Position numbers and translations under genes: made by a program. The notes beneath the pieces were generated by a model that was not told the DNA's origin, made no database searches, and saw nothing but the letters and a program-made list of their open reading frames with translations. From Streptomyces hygroscopicus (GTDB lineage: Bacteria; Actinomycetota; Actinomycetes; Streptomycetales; Streptomycetaceae), in contig CP018627.1 in the NCBI GenBank assembly GCA_002021875.1, positions 1,674,001-1,738,000 of the forward strand: 64,000 nucleotides of DNA, read 5' to 3'. Shown here one piece after another: positions 15,132 to 23,981 of the stretch; the first letter of the stretch is position 1, and every line of letters starts with the position of its first letter.

Positions 15132-16264
15132 GTGGTCCTCCGCGGCGGTGCGTTGAGCGCGTCCTCGATCAGACGCGGGGTCAGGTCGGGTCGTACGGTG
15201 GCGGGGGTGGCCACGGTCAGCGCGGCGGCGGCGTGGCCGTAGCGGGCGGCGTCGACCGGGTCGGCGCCACCGAGCAGGGCGTGGGCGAACGCGCCGAGCA
15301 TCGCGTCGCCGGCCCCGGTGACGTCGTGCACCTCGGCCGGTGGCGCCTCCAGCGGCACCCGGCCCTCGTCGAGGGTGCTCAGCAGGGAGCCGCGCGCACC
15401 GAGCCGCACCCACACATGCCGCACGCCGCGCTCGTGGAGGACGGCCACGGCCCCGAGCAGTTCCGGATCCTCCGCGTCGGCGTCCCCGTCGAGGTCCCGG
15501 CCGGTGAGCGCGCCCAGCTCCGCCACGTTCGGCGTGACGGCGAAGACCGGCCGCCCGGTGGCGAACAGCGGGGCGAGCAGCGCCGCCTTGGGGACGCTCA
15601 CCGGGTCGATCAGCGTCTGGACGCCGGTGGCGGCGGCGATGTCCAGGACGTACGAGAGCACTCGTGGGGAGAGGTTCCCGTCCAGCACCAGCAGGCCGGC
15701 GTGACCGATGAGCTCACGCGCGGCGTGCAGATGCTCGGGGCTGAGAGCGTCGGTGGCGGCCATGTCGGCGATGGCCACGACCAGATCGCCGTCGGCGTCC
15801 AGCACCGCCGTATAGGTGCCGGTGGGGTGCGGGCCGCGGTGCACATGGTCGATGCGCACGCCCGCGGCCTGGGTCTCGGTCAACAGCCGCTCCCCCGCCG
15901 CGTCCTGACCCACCGCGGAGATGAGATGGGTGGGGGTGCCCAGCCGGGCGAGGTTCTCGGCGACATTGCGGGCTACCCCGCCGGGGCCGGTGTGGGACCG
16001 GCCCGGATTGCTGGTGCGGTACGCGACGGGTGCGAGGCTGCGCACCTTGATGTCCACGTTGGCCCCGCCGATGACCACCACCGCGTGCTCCTGACGCAGG
16101 ATGTAGCCGCGTCCCAGGATGGCGCCCTTCTTGCCCAGGTTGGAGAGATGGACGTTGACCGCGGCCCGGGTGGTCCCGAGGGCGTCGGCGATGGACTGGG
16201 CCCCGGCCAGCGGGTCCCGCCGCAGCAGCGCGAGAATCTCCCGTTCCCTGCGCGTCAGCATCAT
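15128..16264 (-). CDS. psuK: PfkB-family pseudouridine kinase with N-terminal winged HTH
   Basis: 378 residues. The first ~55 residues form a winged helix-turn-helix (LTRREREILALLRRDPLAGAQSIADALG), followed by a PfkB/ribokinase domain: VVVIGGANVDIKVRS, the GPGGVARNVAENLARLG motif and the ATP/catalytic site DVTGAGDAMLGAFAHALL with the base Asp. It phosphorylates pseudouridine at O5', feeding PsuG encoded immediately after it with a 4-bp overlap. The HTH-kinase fusion is known in this branch and may let the enzyme regulate its own operon. The gene is divergent from the ATP-grasp genes. Confidence 0.92.
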   Translation of the reverse strand: MMLTRREREILALLRRDPLAGAQSIADALGTTRAAVNVHLSNLGKKGAILGRGYILRQEHAVVVIGGANVDIKVRSLAPVAYRTSNPGRSHTGPGGVARNVAENLARLGTPTHLISAVGQDAAGERLLTETQAAGVRIDHVHRGPHPTGTYTAVLDADGDLVVAIADMAATDALSPEHLHAARELIGHAGLLVLDGNLSPRVLSYVLDIAAATGVQTLIDPVSVPKAALLAPLFATGRPVFAVTPNVAELGALTGRDLDGDADAEDPELLGAVAVLHERGVRHVWVRLGARGSLLSTLDEGRVPLEAPPAEVHDVTGAGDAMLGAFAHALLGGADPVDAARYGHAAAALTVATPATVRPDLTPRLIEDALNAPPRRTT

Positions 16265-16430
16265 GCTCAGCAGAGTAAAGGACCCTTAGCTTGATAAACA
16301 GGCCACCGACACTCATGGGTTGGCCCAGGAGATCGTAAAAGAACGACGGATGACATCCTGGGAAGCCATGGCGCGCCGGACACTCTCGGCAGCGGCCCGG
16401 GAACCTGTCCGGTGACGAGGAAGAAGGCCG

Positions 16431-17333
16431 ATGAGACTCTGCTTTCTGGTGGAGGAGCGCTATCGCCATGACGGGATGCCCCGTGAGGTGATCCGTCAGC
16501 TCTCCGCCTGGGGCCACCAGGTGGACGTGGTCCGGCCGGGCACTTCCCTGCTGCGGATGTCCGATGCGGTGCGGGCGGGCAGCCATGACGCCTGGGTGCT
16601 CAAGACGGTGTCCGGGGGCCCCGGGCTGACGCTGCTGGAGGCCGCGTCGGCGGTCGGGCTGACCACCGTCAACGACGCCCGCGCCATCCGCGGCGTACGG
16701 GACAAGGCGCTGGCGGCCGCCATCGGGCGCGGCCGGGGGCTGCCGTTGCCGCCCACCTACGCGGCGGCCCGGCCCGAGGCGCTGGAGGAGATACCGGAGG
16801 CCGAGTTCCCGCTGGTGGTCAAGCCCGCGGACGGCAGCTCCGGGCGGGCCGTACGGCTGGTGCCGACACCGGACCGGCTGCGGGCGCTGCGCGCCGAACT
16901 GGCCGCGGAGGGCATGCTCATCGCCCAGCCCTACGTGCCGAATTCGGGCATCGACCTCAAGGTGTACTGCGTGGACGGGGAGTTGCACGCGACCGAGCGG
17001 AGCTCACCGCTCAGCCCCGACGGGGGCGCACGCGGCCGTCGGGTGCGGCTGTCCGCCGAAGTGGCGGCCATCGCCGCCGAGGTGGGTGCGGTCTACGGCC
17101 TCGATCTGTACGGGGTGGACGTGCTGCTGGGCCCGGACGGGCCGGTGGTCGTCGATGTGAACGACTTCCCCAGCTTCAAGGAGGTGCCGGACGCGGCGGC
17201 CCGGGTGGGGCGTGCGGTGCTGGAGTTGGCGCGCAGGGGCGGCGCCCGGTCCGGGGCGGCGCTCGTCGGTGCCCTCACCGAGCCGGTGCCGGCTCCGGAG
17301 CCGCTCCCGGCCGTGGCCACGGGCCGGATATGA
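16431..17333 (+). CDS. RimK-like ATP-grasp ligase (first of tandem pair)
   Basis: 300 residues. An N-terminal pre-ATP-grasp region (MRLCFLVEERY) leads to the ATP-grasp fold: the Lys-bearing strand LVVKPADGSSGRAV with an intact glycine-rich loop (about residues 125-138), an adenine-binding strand MLIAQPYVPNSGIDLKVYCV, and metal ligands in DLYGVDVLL and VVVDVNDFPSF. Such ligases join a carboxylate to an amine, thiol or amino acid through an acyl phosphate. The next gene, 52 bp on, is a second ATP-grasp, and a thioesterase follows. Substrate unknown. RBS GAGGAAGAAGG supports the ATG. Confidence 0.85.
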   Translation: MRLCFLVEERYRHDGMPREVIRQLSAWGHQVDVVRPGTSLLRMSDAVRAGSHDAWVLKTVSGGPGLTLLEAASAVGLTTVNDARAIRGVRDKALAAAIGRGRGLPLPPTYAAARPEALEEIPEAEFPLVVKPADGSSGRAVRLVPTPDRLRALRAELAAEGMLIAQPYVPNSGIDLKVYCVDGELHATERSSPLSPDGGARGRRVRLSAEVAAIAAEVGAVYGLDLYGVDVLLGPDGPVVVDVNDFPSFKEVPDAAARVGRAVLELARRGGARSGAALVGALTEPVPAPEPLPAVATGRI

Positions 17334-17385
17334 CCGCGGGCCGTGGCCACAGGCCGGTCATGAGCGCGACGGTGAGCGGCGGCCG

Positions 17386-18237
17386 ATGAGGATCGGTCTG
17401 ATCACCGCCGACCCCGGTCATCAACTCCTCGCCGACACGGCGGAGTTGCTGACGCCCCGCCATGAGGTGGTGGCGCTCGACCCTGGCGGCCGCGGGGCCG
17501 GGGCGCGGGCCCGGGTCTCCCCCGGGGAAGACCCGGCCGACCCCGGGAAGCTCGCCGATGTGTATCTGCTGAAGGCCCGGACGCCGCGTGCGCTGGCGCT
17601 CGCCCGGTCCCTGGAGCGGCGCGGCGCCCCGGTGGTGAACTCCGCCGCGGCCACCGCGCTGTGCCAGGACCGGACGGCGATGGCCGAACTGGCGCTCCGC
17701 GCCGGTCTGCCGTTCGCCCCCACCCGTACCGCGGCCTCACTCGCCGGGCTGACGGCGGAGCGGCTGCCTCGCCCCGTGGTCGTCAAGAGCCGCCACAGCC
17801 GCCGCCATGATCTGGTGGCCCGTGTCGACGACACCGCACGGCTGCGCGCCCTGAGCGCCGACTGGGCGGATGAGCCCGTGGTGGTGCAGGACTTCACCCC
17901 GAACGACGGCTGGGACCACAAGCTGTGGGTGATCGCGGGCCGGGTGTTCGCCGCGCTGCGCCGGTCGGAGCTGGCGGCCGGCGGCCGCGGTCCGAGCCTG
18001 CCGCTCGCCCTGGACGCGCTGCCACCCGGCTGGCTGGATCCGGTGCGCCGCGTCGGTCCGGTGTTCTCGCTGGACGTCTACGGCGTGGATCTGATCGACG
18101 CGGGCCGCGGCGCCCCGCTGATCGTGGACATCAACGCCTTCCCGGGCATCCGCGGTCAGGCCGGTGCCCCCGAGGCACTGGCGGCCCTGGCACTGCGGAC
18201 CGCCGAACGGGGCGGACTCACCGCGCCCCGCACATGA
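17386..18237 (+). CDS. RimK-like ATP-grasp protein (second of tandem pair), altered ATP loop
   Basis: 283 residues, starting MRIGLITADPGHQLL. Later ATP-grasp elements are conserved: WDHKLWVIAGRVFAAL, LDVYGVDLIDA and the metal-binding LIVDINAFPGIRG. The strand with the ATP-contacting Lys is present (PVVVKSRHSRRHDLV), but the glycine-rich loop seen in the first protein (DGSSGRA) is replaced by SRHSRRHDL, so nucleotide handling may differ. It probably works with the preceding ligase, as partner subunit or for a second coupling. The start was set by the ATG after GGCGGCCG; longer in-frame starts overlap the first gene. Confidence 0.82.
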   Translation: MRIGLITADPGHQLLADTAELLTPRHEVVALDPGGRGAGARARVSPGEDPADPGKLADVYLLKARTPRALALARSLERRGAPVVNSAAATALCQDRTAMAELALRAGLPFAPTRTAASLAGLTAERLPRPVVVKSRHSRRHDLVARVDDTARLRALSADWADEPVVVQDFTPNDGWDHKLWVIAGRVFAALRRSELAAGGRGPSLPLALDALPPGWLDPVRRVGPVFSLDVYGVDLIDAGRGAPLIVDINAFPGIRGQAGAPEALAALALRTAERGGLTAPRT

Positions 18238-18398
18238 CCGACACGAGGGAAATACTAGGGGACTCCGGTCCGAAATAGGGGTGGTCGCAGGTAGGACCGG
18301 TCCGGCAGGGTGGTCTACTGGTCTCCGCGCGAACCGAGGCACGCGCGCGACAGCCACACGACAGCCGCCGTAGAACGAACGGCGCGAAAGGACATCAC

Positions 18399-19154
18399 GT
18401 GACCGCAAACCCCACCGGCACAAGCCTGTGGATCAGGCAGTTCCACCCCGCGCCGGCCGCGGCGACGCGACTCATCTGCCTGCCCCACGCCGGCGGGTCC
18501 GCCTCCTACTACTTCCCGGTCTCCAAGGCGCTCTCGCCCACGGTCGATGTGCTCGCCGTGCAGTACCCGGGGCGCCAGGACCGGCGCAACGAGAAGTGCA
18601 TAGACAATATCCCCGAGCTGGCCGACGCGCTGGTGCCGGAGCTGCTGCCCTTCACGGACAAGCCGGTGGCGCTTTTCGGCCACAGCATGGGCGCCACCCT
18701 CGCCTTCGAGGTCGCCCTGCGTCTGGAGCAGAAGGGCGTGGTGCCGGTGGCGCTGTTCGCCTCGGGGCGGCGCGCCCCCTCCTGCCACCGTGACGAGTCC
18801 GTCCACCTCCGCGACGACGACGGGCTGATCACCGAGGTGAAGGCGCTCGCCGGGACCGACACCCAGCTCCTGGGCGACGACGAGATCCTGCGGATGGTGC
18901 TGCCCGCCATCCGCAGCGACTACAAGGCGGCCGAGACCTACCGCTACACCTCCGGCCCGCGGCTGGCGACGCCGATCCACGCGCATGTGGGGGACGACGA
19001 CCCCAAGGCGAGCGTCGAGGAGGCCCGCGCCTGGGGCGAGCACACCACCGGTGGCTTCGACCTCCAGGTCTACCCCGGCGGCCACTTCTACCTCAACGAC
19101 GAGGCCCCGCGGGTCATCGCGTCCATCCGGAAGGTGCTGACCGCGCAGTCCTGA
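18399..19154 (+). CDS. Type II thioesterase (alpha/beta hydrolase)
   Basis: 251 residues, the standard size for discrete PKS/NRPS type II thioesterases. The nucleophile Ser96 lies in GHSMG; LICLPHAGGSASYY is the typical oxyanion/entry motif; the Asp is probably in the HVGDDDPKAS segment and the His in YPGGHFYL near residue 228. These enzymes clear misprimed carrier proteins or release products. No NRPS or PKS gene adjoins it: the nearest, the PKS at 32.4-38.8 kb, is 13 kb away. It follows the two ATP-grasp genes after 161 bp, which contain room for its own promoter. Confidence 0.9.
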   Translation: MTANPTGTSLWIRQFHPAPAAATRLICLPHAGGSASYYFPVSKALSPTVDVLAVQYPGRQDRRNEKCIDNIPELADALVPELLPFTDKPVALFGHSMGATLAFEVALRLEQKGVVPVALFASGRRAPSCHRDESVHLRDDDGLITEVKALAGTDTQLLGDDEILRMVLPAIRSDYKAAETYRYTSGPRLATPIHAHVGDDDPKASVEEARAWGEHTTGGFDLQVYPGGHFYLNDEAPRVIASIRKVLTAQS

Positions 19155-19649
19155 GCGCCCGCCTGGCCAGGGTCACGGGGTGGCCGCCCCGCCGACGCGC
19201 CGCCGTAGGTGGTTCGCGGAACCCGCGCTCGTAGCTGCCACGGCGGCGCGGCCCCGCTCCTGGCCGGGCTCTTCCAGGCTGCCGATCCTCGCGGTTGCCG
19301 TCGAACGCCTCCAGCCGATGCCGGGCGTGGCAGCGGATATGCGCCTCCACGGCCCGGCGGAGGTTCTCCCGCGCCGTCCGTACCGGCGACGGCGGCGGTG
19401 TTGTCCTCGATCGGCCGCTCCATCGTGCCGAGCATGGTGTCGTCAACCAGGGACCGATGCGAGTTCAGTTCAATTCGGACGGGAAGCCTCGCAGGGAATC
19501 GCGGTCACACCGTGTCCCATTCCCCTGAGCGTAGCCCCAACCTGAACTCGGTCGCGAGTCGATCCCCGGGTTGCGTTTGCCTCTCCCGCGACCACCGCGT
19601 TACCTGGAATGAGGCGCAGTGAGGCACACCGTCGCGGCGAGGAGCGGCC
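19155..19649. other. Gap without a supported gene; possible decayed coding remnant
   Basis: About 495 bp. Two overlapping minus-strand frames around 19270-19446 read as protein-like only if joined by a frameshift (MERPIEDNTAAVAG in one, RENLRRAVEAHIRCHARHRL in the other), which hints at an old broken gene. I cannot name a family. The part next to the following gene (19550-19649) is plausible promoter/leader space. Confidence 0.4.
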
Positions 19650-20804
19650 ATGATCACGCAAGAGCAGGTCGACCGGGTCCTGCGGTTGAACGGGAACGGT
19701 CTTCCGTGTGTGTCCCTCTACGTCCCCGTGCTGCCCGAGCAGCCCGGCCGCAGCACATTCATGACCCGGGTGGCCAGTCTGCTGGACGGCATCCGGCCGC
19801 TCTCACTGGACAGCTCGCTCGATCATGCCGCGCGGCTCTCGCTCCGCGAGGACATCGTGAAGCTGGAGAAGTCGCTGGCCTTCGAGCCGCACCAGCCCGG
19901 CGCCGTCGCCGTCTTCGCCTGCAGCGGCAAGGATGTGTACGAGGAGGTGTGGCTGCCACGCCCCACCCGCGAGCGCATCGTGGTGGACTCCGATCCGTAC
20001 GTCCGCCCCATGCTGGCCGTGCTGGATGAGTACGACCGCGCCTGCGCCGTCATCGTGGACCGGGGCACCGGCCAGATCTGGGAGCACTACCTCGACCAGG
20101 CCCGGCAGCTGGAGGCAATCCGCGACCGTACGCTGCGCAAGCCCGACTACGCTGCGGGGCTCGCCGAGGACAGGGTCCGCAACAAGGCCGATGAGCTGAG
20201 CAAACGCCACTTCCGGAAGCTCATCGGCGAGCTCAAGCAGCTGTTCGGGAGGCGGGCCTTCGATGTGCTCGTGGTCGGCGGGCACTCCTACGAGGTGCCG
20301 CACTTCCTTCAGTTCCTCCCGCGTGACCTGCGGGAGCGGCTGATCGGCGACTTCACCGTCGACCGTGAGACCGCGAGCCCCGCGGACATCAGGAACCGGG
20401 TGCAGAAGATCGTCTCCGACCACGCCCACCAGGAACAACGGCAGCTCGTGGGCGACATCCTGGAGGCGAAGGCGGCCGGGCGGCCGCCGAGTGCCGTGGG
20501 GCTGGACGAGACGCTGTGGGCGGCGTCGCTGGCCGCGGTCGGCACACTGGCGGCGGACGAGGAGGCCGCCGCCCCCGGGGTCGTCTGTGACCGGGACGGG
20601 CTTCTCGCGCGCTCGGGCGAGAGCTGTCCGCTGTGCGGCGATCCGCTGCGCGAGGTCCCCGACATCATCGATGCGCTGGCCGAAACCGTCATCGACGACG
20701 GGGGCGAGATCCGCCATATCGAGCCGGAGACGGAGCTGCGCACCCATCTGACCGGGGCCCTGCTGCGCTTCGAGCTCCCGCCGCGGCCGGCCGTCGCGGG
20801 ATAG
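19650..20804 (+). CDS. baeRF-family protein (bacterial archaeo-eukaryotic release-factor-like)
   Basis: 384 residues. The N-terminal half (LPCVSLYVPVLPEQPGRSTF) and the central part (DRGTGQIWEHYLDQ, a DxG-type turn; then FDVLVVGGHSYEVPHF) fit the baeRF group, related to the Vms1/eRF1 peptidyl-tRNA-cleaving fold. A C-terminal mini-domain carries a paired-cysteine motif (CPLCGDPL), a possible zinc knuckle. The family's biochemical role in bacteria is not established; ribosome rescue or translation stress is proposed from fold similarity. No partner gene is adjacent: downstream lies a pseudogene on the other strand. Confidence 0.8.
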   Translation: MITQEQVDRVLRLNGNGLPCVSLYVPVLPEQPGRSTFMTRVASLLDGIRPLSLDSSLDHAARLSLREDIVKLEKSLAFEPHQPGAVAVFACSGKDVYEEVWLPRPTRERIVVDSDPYVRPMLAVLDEYDRACAVIVDRGTGQIWEHYLDQARQLEAIRDRTLRKPDYAAGLAEDRVRNKADELSKRHFRKLIGELKQLFGRRAFDVLVVGGHSYEVPHFLQFLPRDLRERLIGDFTVDRETASPADIRNRVQKIVSDHAHQEQRQLVGDILEAKAAGRPPSAVGLDETLWAASLAAVGTLAADEEAAAPGVVCDRDGLLARSGESCPLCGDPLREVPDIIDALAETVIDDGGEIRHIEPETELRTHLTGALLRFELPPRPAVAG

Positions 20805-20847
20805 CCCGCCCCGCCCCGGGGCGGCCACGATGGACGGGGCCATTCGG

Positions 20848-21050
20848 CCAGGCCGCGGCGACGAGCCGGCGGGCGCGCGCAAGGGCCGCGGTGGACCCGT
20901 CCCGCAGTAACCCCGCCGCCCGCAGGGCCTCCTCGTGGAGCCGGTCGGCGGCGACGACCCGGCTCACCAGTTTGATGGCGGCTGCCTCGGGCGCGGCGCG
21001 GCGCCGGTTGGTGAACAGCAGGCCAGCGCCCGGGCCCGGTCCGGCGGACC
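20848..21050 (-). pseudogene. Decayed enoyl-CoA hydratase/isomerase fragment
   Basis: Read on the minus strand, the piece LLFTNRRRAAPEAAAIKLVS followed by RVVAADRLHEEALRAAG and then TAALARARRLVAA matches the middle-to-C-terminal text of crotonase-family proteins (normally LLFTGRR...GLVSRVVP...ADRL). The preceding DRARALA is in a different frame, consistent with a single-base frameshift just before LLFT. The usual W/G-L before VSRVV is also damaged. The rest of the gene is missing. Only about 65 codons are recognisable. Confidence 0.6.
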
Positions 21051-21147
21051 TTCGGCGGACAGGGCCCGGCAGGGGTGTGCGGGCGGCGCCGCGGGACCCA
21101 CGGCGGCCCGGCAGGTCCGAGGTGGCCGAGCCCGGGGCGCGGGGCGG

Positions 21148-22362
21148 TCAGCCGTGCGGCCGGTCCGCCAGGACGGTTCGTATGTAGTCCTCGACGGTGG
21201 CTTCCAGGCCCACGTCACGCCCGGCCCGCTCGGACAACAGCCAGCGGTGTTCGAGCAGTTCGTAGTAGATCTGGGCGGTGTCGGTGGCACCGCGCAGATC
21301 CTTGGGAACGGTCCGCACGGTGGGCCGGAAGACATCGCGGACCCACCGGTGGGCGAGCACCTCCGGGCGTGCGCCGAGCGGATCGCCGGGCGCGTAGTCG
21401 TCCTGTGTGGCCATCCAGGTCTCCAGGTCGTTCAGCAGGCTGCGGGCCTGGTTCTCCTCCGCGTCGAGTCCGGTAAGCCGCAGCAACTGCCGCTGGTGGT
21501 GGCCCGCGTCGACGACCTTGGGCACGAAGGTGACGGTGTCGCCGTCGGGTGAGCGCTCGATCTGCATCTCCGCCACGTCGAACCCGAGGTCGTTCAGGCG
21601 CCGGACGCGCTGGTCGATGGCGTGGCGCTGGGCGAGCGGATAGACCGACTGGCGGGTCAGCTCATGCCACAGGTCGCGGTAGCGCTCGGCGATGGCCTCG
21701 CCGAAGAGCACCGGGTCGACCGAGGGGTGCAGGGAACCGCTGGCCTCCAGGTCCATCAGCTCGCCCGCGATATTCACCCGCGCCACCTCGACGTCGTAAT
21801 CCCGCTGTCCGCTGGTGAGCTTCGGCTGGATCTGCCCGGTCTCGGCGTCGACCAGATAGGCGGCGTACGCGCCCGCGTCGCGCCGGAAGAGGGTGTTGGA
21901 CAGCGAGCAGTCGCCCCAGGCGAACCCGGCCAGATGCAGCCGCACCAGCAGCACGGCGAGCGCGTCGAGCAGCCGTCGGATGGTGCTCGGCCGCATGGTC
22001 GTCTGGAACATCGAGCGGTATGGCTGCGAGCCCACCAGATGGCGGGTGATCAGCGCAGGCTCCAGCGGTTCGCCGTGCTCGTCGGTGCGCCCGGTCACCA
22101 CCGCGAGCGCGTCCACCGCGGGGACCGCGAGCCGGTCCAGGTCGCGCAGCAGCCCGTACTCGCGTACCGCCGCCCACTCGCCGACCTCCTTGACCGCGAC
22201 GATCTCGCCGCCCGCCTGCGCGAAGCGGACGACATGGCGGGAGATGCCCCGGGGCAGTGCGACCAAGTGCTCCTTGGGCCACTCCTCCAGCGGGATGTTC
22301 CACGGCAGATCGAGCAGCGACGCCGGATGCTCGGGCGAGGTGGCGGTGATCTGCAGCTCCAT
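21148..22362 (-). CDS. DUF4032 protein with lipopolysaccharide-kinase-like fold
   Basis: 404 residues. The N-terminal ~250 residues resemble a small protein-kinase-like fold: IVAVKEV with the ATP Lys, ALITRHLV as hinge, and a catalytic-loop-like FAWGDCSLSNTLFRRD followed by AYLVDAETGQI (DFG-position Asp). The C-terminal DUF4032 part (AEMQIERSPDGDTVTFVPKVV onward) is typical of actinobacteria. Targets are unknown. The gene is solitary, 30 bp downstream of the TetR gene on the same strand, with room for little promoter; cotranscription with TetR is possible. Confidence 0.85.
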   Translation of the reverse strand: MELQITATSPEHPASLLDLPWNIPLEEWPKEHLVALPRGISRHVVRFAQAGGEIVAVKEVGEWAAVREYGLLRDLDRLAVPAVDALAVVTGRTDEHGEPLEPALITRHLVGSQPYRSMFQTTMRPSTIRRLLDALAVLLVRLHLAGFAWGDCSLSNTLFRRDAGAYAAYLVDAETGQIQPKLTSGQRDYDVEVARVNIAGELMDLEASGSLHPSVDPVLFGEAIAERYRDLWHELTRQSVYPLAQRHAIDQRVRRLNDLGFDVAEMQIERSPDGDTVTFVPKVVDAGHHQRQLLRLTGLDAEENQARSLLNDLETWMATQDDYAPGDPLGARPEVLAHRWVRDVFRPTVRTVPKDLRGATDTAQIYYELLEHRWLLSERAGRDVGLEATVEDYIRTVLADRPHG

Positions 22363-22392
22363 GACACCCCAGTGTGCGGTACGGAGGTGTGA

Positions 22393-23004
22393 TCAGAGCC
22401 GGTCGGGCAGTGGGGTACTCGCCGGTGCGCGCATTCCGTCGAGGACGACCGTGACACACCGTTCGACCTGGAGCGGGTCGGCCGGGATGTCCAGCACACA
22501 GGCTCCGGCGGCGGCCGCCCTGGCCAGGAACGGAATGTCCCGCCAGGACAGATCGGCGCGCAGCACGCCGTCCCGCTGGGCGCGTTCGGTCAGGCGCCGT
22601 AGGCGATCGAGCAGGGTGCGGCGGGCGGCGGCCACCTGGGGTCCGCCGCGGTCGTCGAGGGAGTCCGACAGCCCCGCGTTCTCGCCGGTGCGCAGGGCGA
22701 GGCCGGTGAAGAACCGGGTGAAGGCCGGCCAGGAGTCGTCCTCGCCCAGGGCCTGTTCGGCGCTGTCGGCGAGTTCGCCGAGCACATCGAGGAGGACGGC
22801 TTCCAGCAGTTGGGCCCGCTCGGGGAAGCGGCGGTAGACGGTGCCGACGCCGACACCGGCCAGCCGCGCGATCTCGTGATAGCTGACGTCGAAGCCATGG
22901 GCGGCCACCGCCTGGCGTGCGGCGGTCAGGACGCGGGCGGCGTTGCGGCGCGCGTCCGCGCGCGGCGGTCTGGGGGGCCGCTGAGCGGAGGGCATGCCCG
23001 TCAT
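22393..23004 (-). CDS. TetR-family transcriptional regulator
   Basis: 203 residues. N-terminal HTH: NAARVLTAARQAVAAHGFDV, then YHEIARLAGVGVGTVYRRFP, the classic TetR recognition region; a helical ligand-binding domain follows. It is divergent from the SDR gene, and the 159-bp gap holds two copies of GGACA-N5-TGTCC, presumably its operators, so it should repress both itself and the SDR gene until an effector binds. Effector unknown. Confidence 0.92.
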   Translation of the reverse strand: MTGMPSAQRPPRPPRADARRNAARVLTAARQAVAAHGFDVSYHEIARLAGVGVGTVYRRFPERAQLLEAVLLDVLGELADSAEQALGEDDSWPAFTRFFTGLALRTGENAGLSDSLDDRGGPQVAAARRTLLDRLRRLTERAQRDGVLRADLSWRDIPFLARAAAAGACVLDIPADPLQVERCVTVVLDGMRAPASTPLPDRL

Positions 23005-23023
23005 GTCCCCAGCCTAGTCAGAA

Positions 23024-23081
23024 GTGGACAGAAGCTGTCCACCTCCGTACGCTGAACTCTAAGCGGACAAGATCTGTCCAT
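23024..23081. promoter_or_regulatory. Twin palindromic operators in the TetR/SDR divergon
   Basis: Two inverted repeats share GGACA-N5-TGTCC. The first, at 23024-23042, is GTGGACAG-AAG-CTGTCCAC with perfect 8-bp arms; the second, centred near 23072, has GGACA (23065-23069) and TGTCC (23075-23079). Their centres are about 39 bp apart, near four helical turns. The site nearer the TetR gene lies 20 bp upstream of its ATG. Confidence 0.85.
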
Positions 23082-23163
23082 TTAGCGAGCGGCACCACGG
23101 CCGCCTACCCCACCGGCCTCTCGCCATACGTCCCACCCGCACGACCGAACAGGAGCCACGGGC

Positions 23164-23940
23164 ATGAGCCATCTCGACGGCATCACCGCGGTGATCACCG
23201 GGGGCAGCGAGGGCCTCGGCTACGCCATCGCCGACGCCTTCGCCACCGAGGGCGCCGACCTGGTGCTGCTCGCCCGCGACCAGGAGAAGCTCGACCGGGC
23301 CCGGCACACCCTGGCCGGACGCGGCACCACCGTACGCACCCTCTCCGTCGACCTGGCCGACCCCGGCGCCGTGACCACCGCCGCGCGTCAGGTGCTCGCG
23401 CTCACCGAACGGGTGGACACCCTGGTCAACAACGCGGGCACGGCACACTTCAGCCCGCTCGCCCAGACCTCGGCCGACTCCTTCGACGCCATGCTCCACC
23501 TCAATGTCCGGGTGCCCTTCCTCCTCGCCCAGGCGCTGCTGCCCGCGCTCGTCGAGGGCCGCGGCAGCATCATCAACATCAGCAGCTACTGGGCGGACAA
23601 GATGGTCGCCGACCGCCCGTCCGCGGCCTACTCCGCCACCCGCGGCGCCATCAACGCGATGACCCGGGCCCTCGCCAATGAGCTGGGCCCCTCCGGCGTC
23701 CGGGTCAACGGCATCGCCCCCGGCGCCGTACGCACCCCCACCTACGAACGGGACTATCTCGGCCCGATGAGCGCCGAGGAGCGTGACGGGCACGACCGCC
23801 GCACCCGGGACGCCTATCCCCTGGGCCGCGTCGGCGAACCCCACGAGGTGGCCGCCGCGGCGGCCTTCCTCGCCTCCCCGCAGGCGGGGTGGACCACCGG
23901 CACCATCATGAACGTGGACGGTGGGCTGACCGTCCGCTGA
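23164..23940 (+). CDS. Short-chain dehydrogenase/reductase with YxxxR in place of YxxxK
   Basis: 258 residues, classical SDR length. NAD(P) motif TGGSEGLG (about 12-19), NNAG at about 90, catalytic Ser in INISSYW, catalytic Tyr in AAYSATRGAIN. The active-site Lys expected four residues after the Tyr is Arg here, a rare change since that Lys lowers the Tyr pKa and holds the nicotinamide ribose; activity could be weakened or altered. The C-terminal FLASPQAGWTTGTIMNVDGG is canonical. RBS AGGAG before the ATG. Controlled by the divergent TetR regulator; substrate unknown. Confidence 0.9.
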   Translation: MSHLDGITAVITGGSEGLGYAIADAFATEGADLVLLARDQEKLDRARHTLAGRGTTVRTLSVDLADPGAVTTAARQVLALTERVDTLVNNAGTAHFSPLAQTSADSFDAMLHLNVRVPFLLAQALLPALVEGRGSIINISSYWADKMVADRPSAAYSATRGAINAMTRALANELGPSGVRVNGIAPGAVRTPTYERDYLGPMSAEERDGHDRRTRDAYPLGRVGEPHEVAAAAAFLASPQAGWTTGTIMNVDGGLTVR

Positions 23941-23981
23941 CCACCTTCGTAAGAGCCCGGCGGCCGATAGAATGGCCTCCG

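Noticed and set aside
18399..19154. Assigning the type II thioesterase to the PKS locus
   Set aside because: It is 13 kb away with many unrelated genes in between; it may act in trans but position does not support cluster membership.
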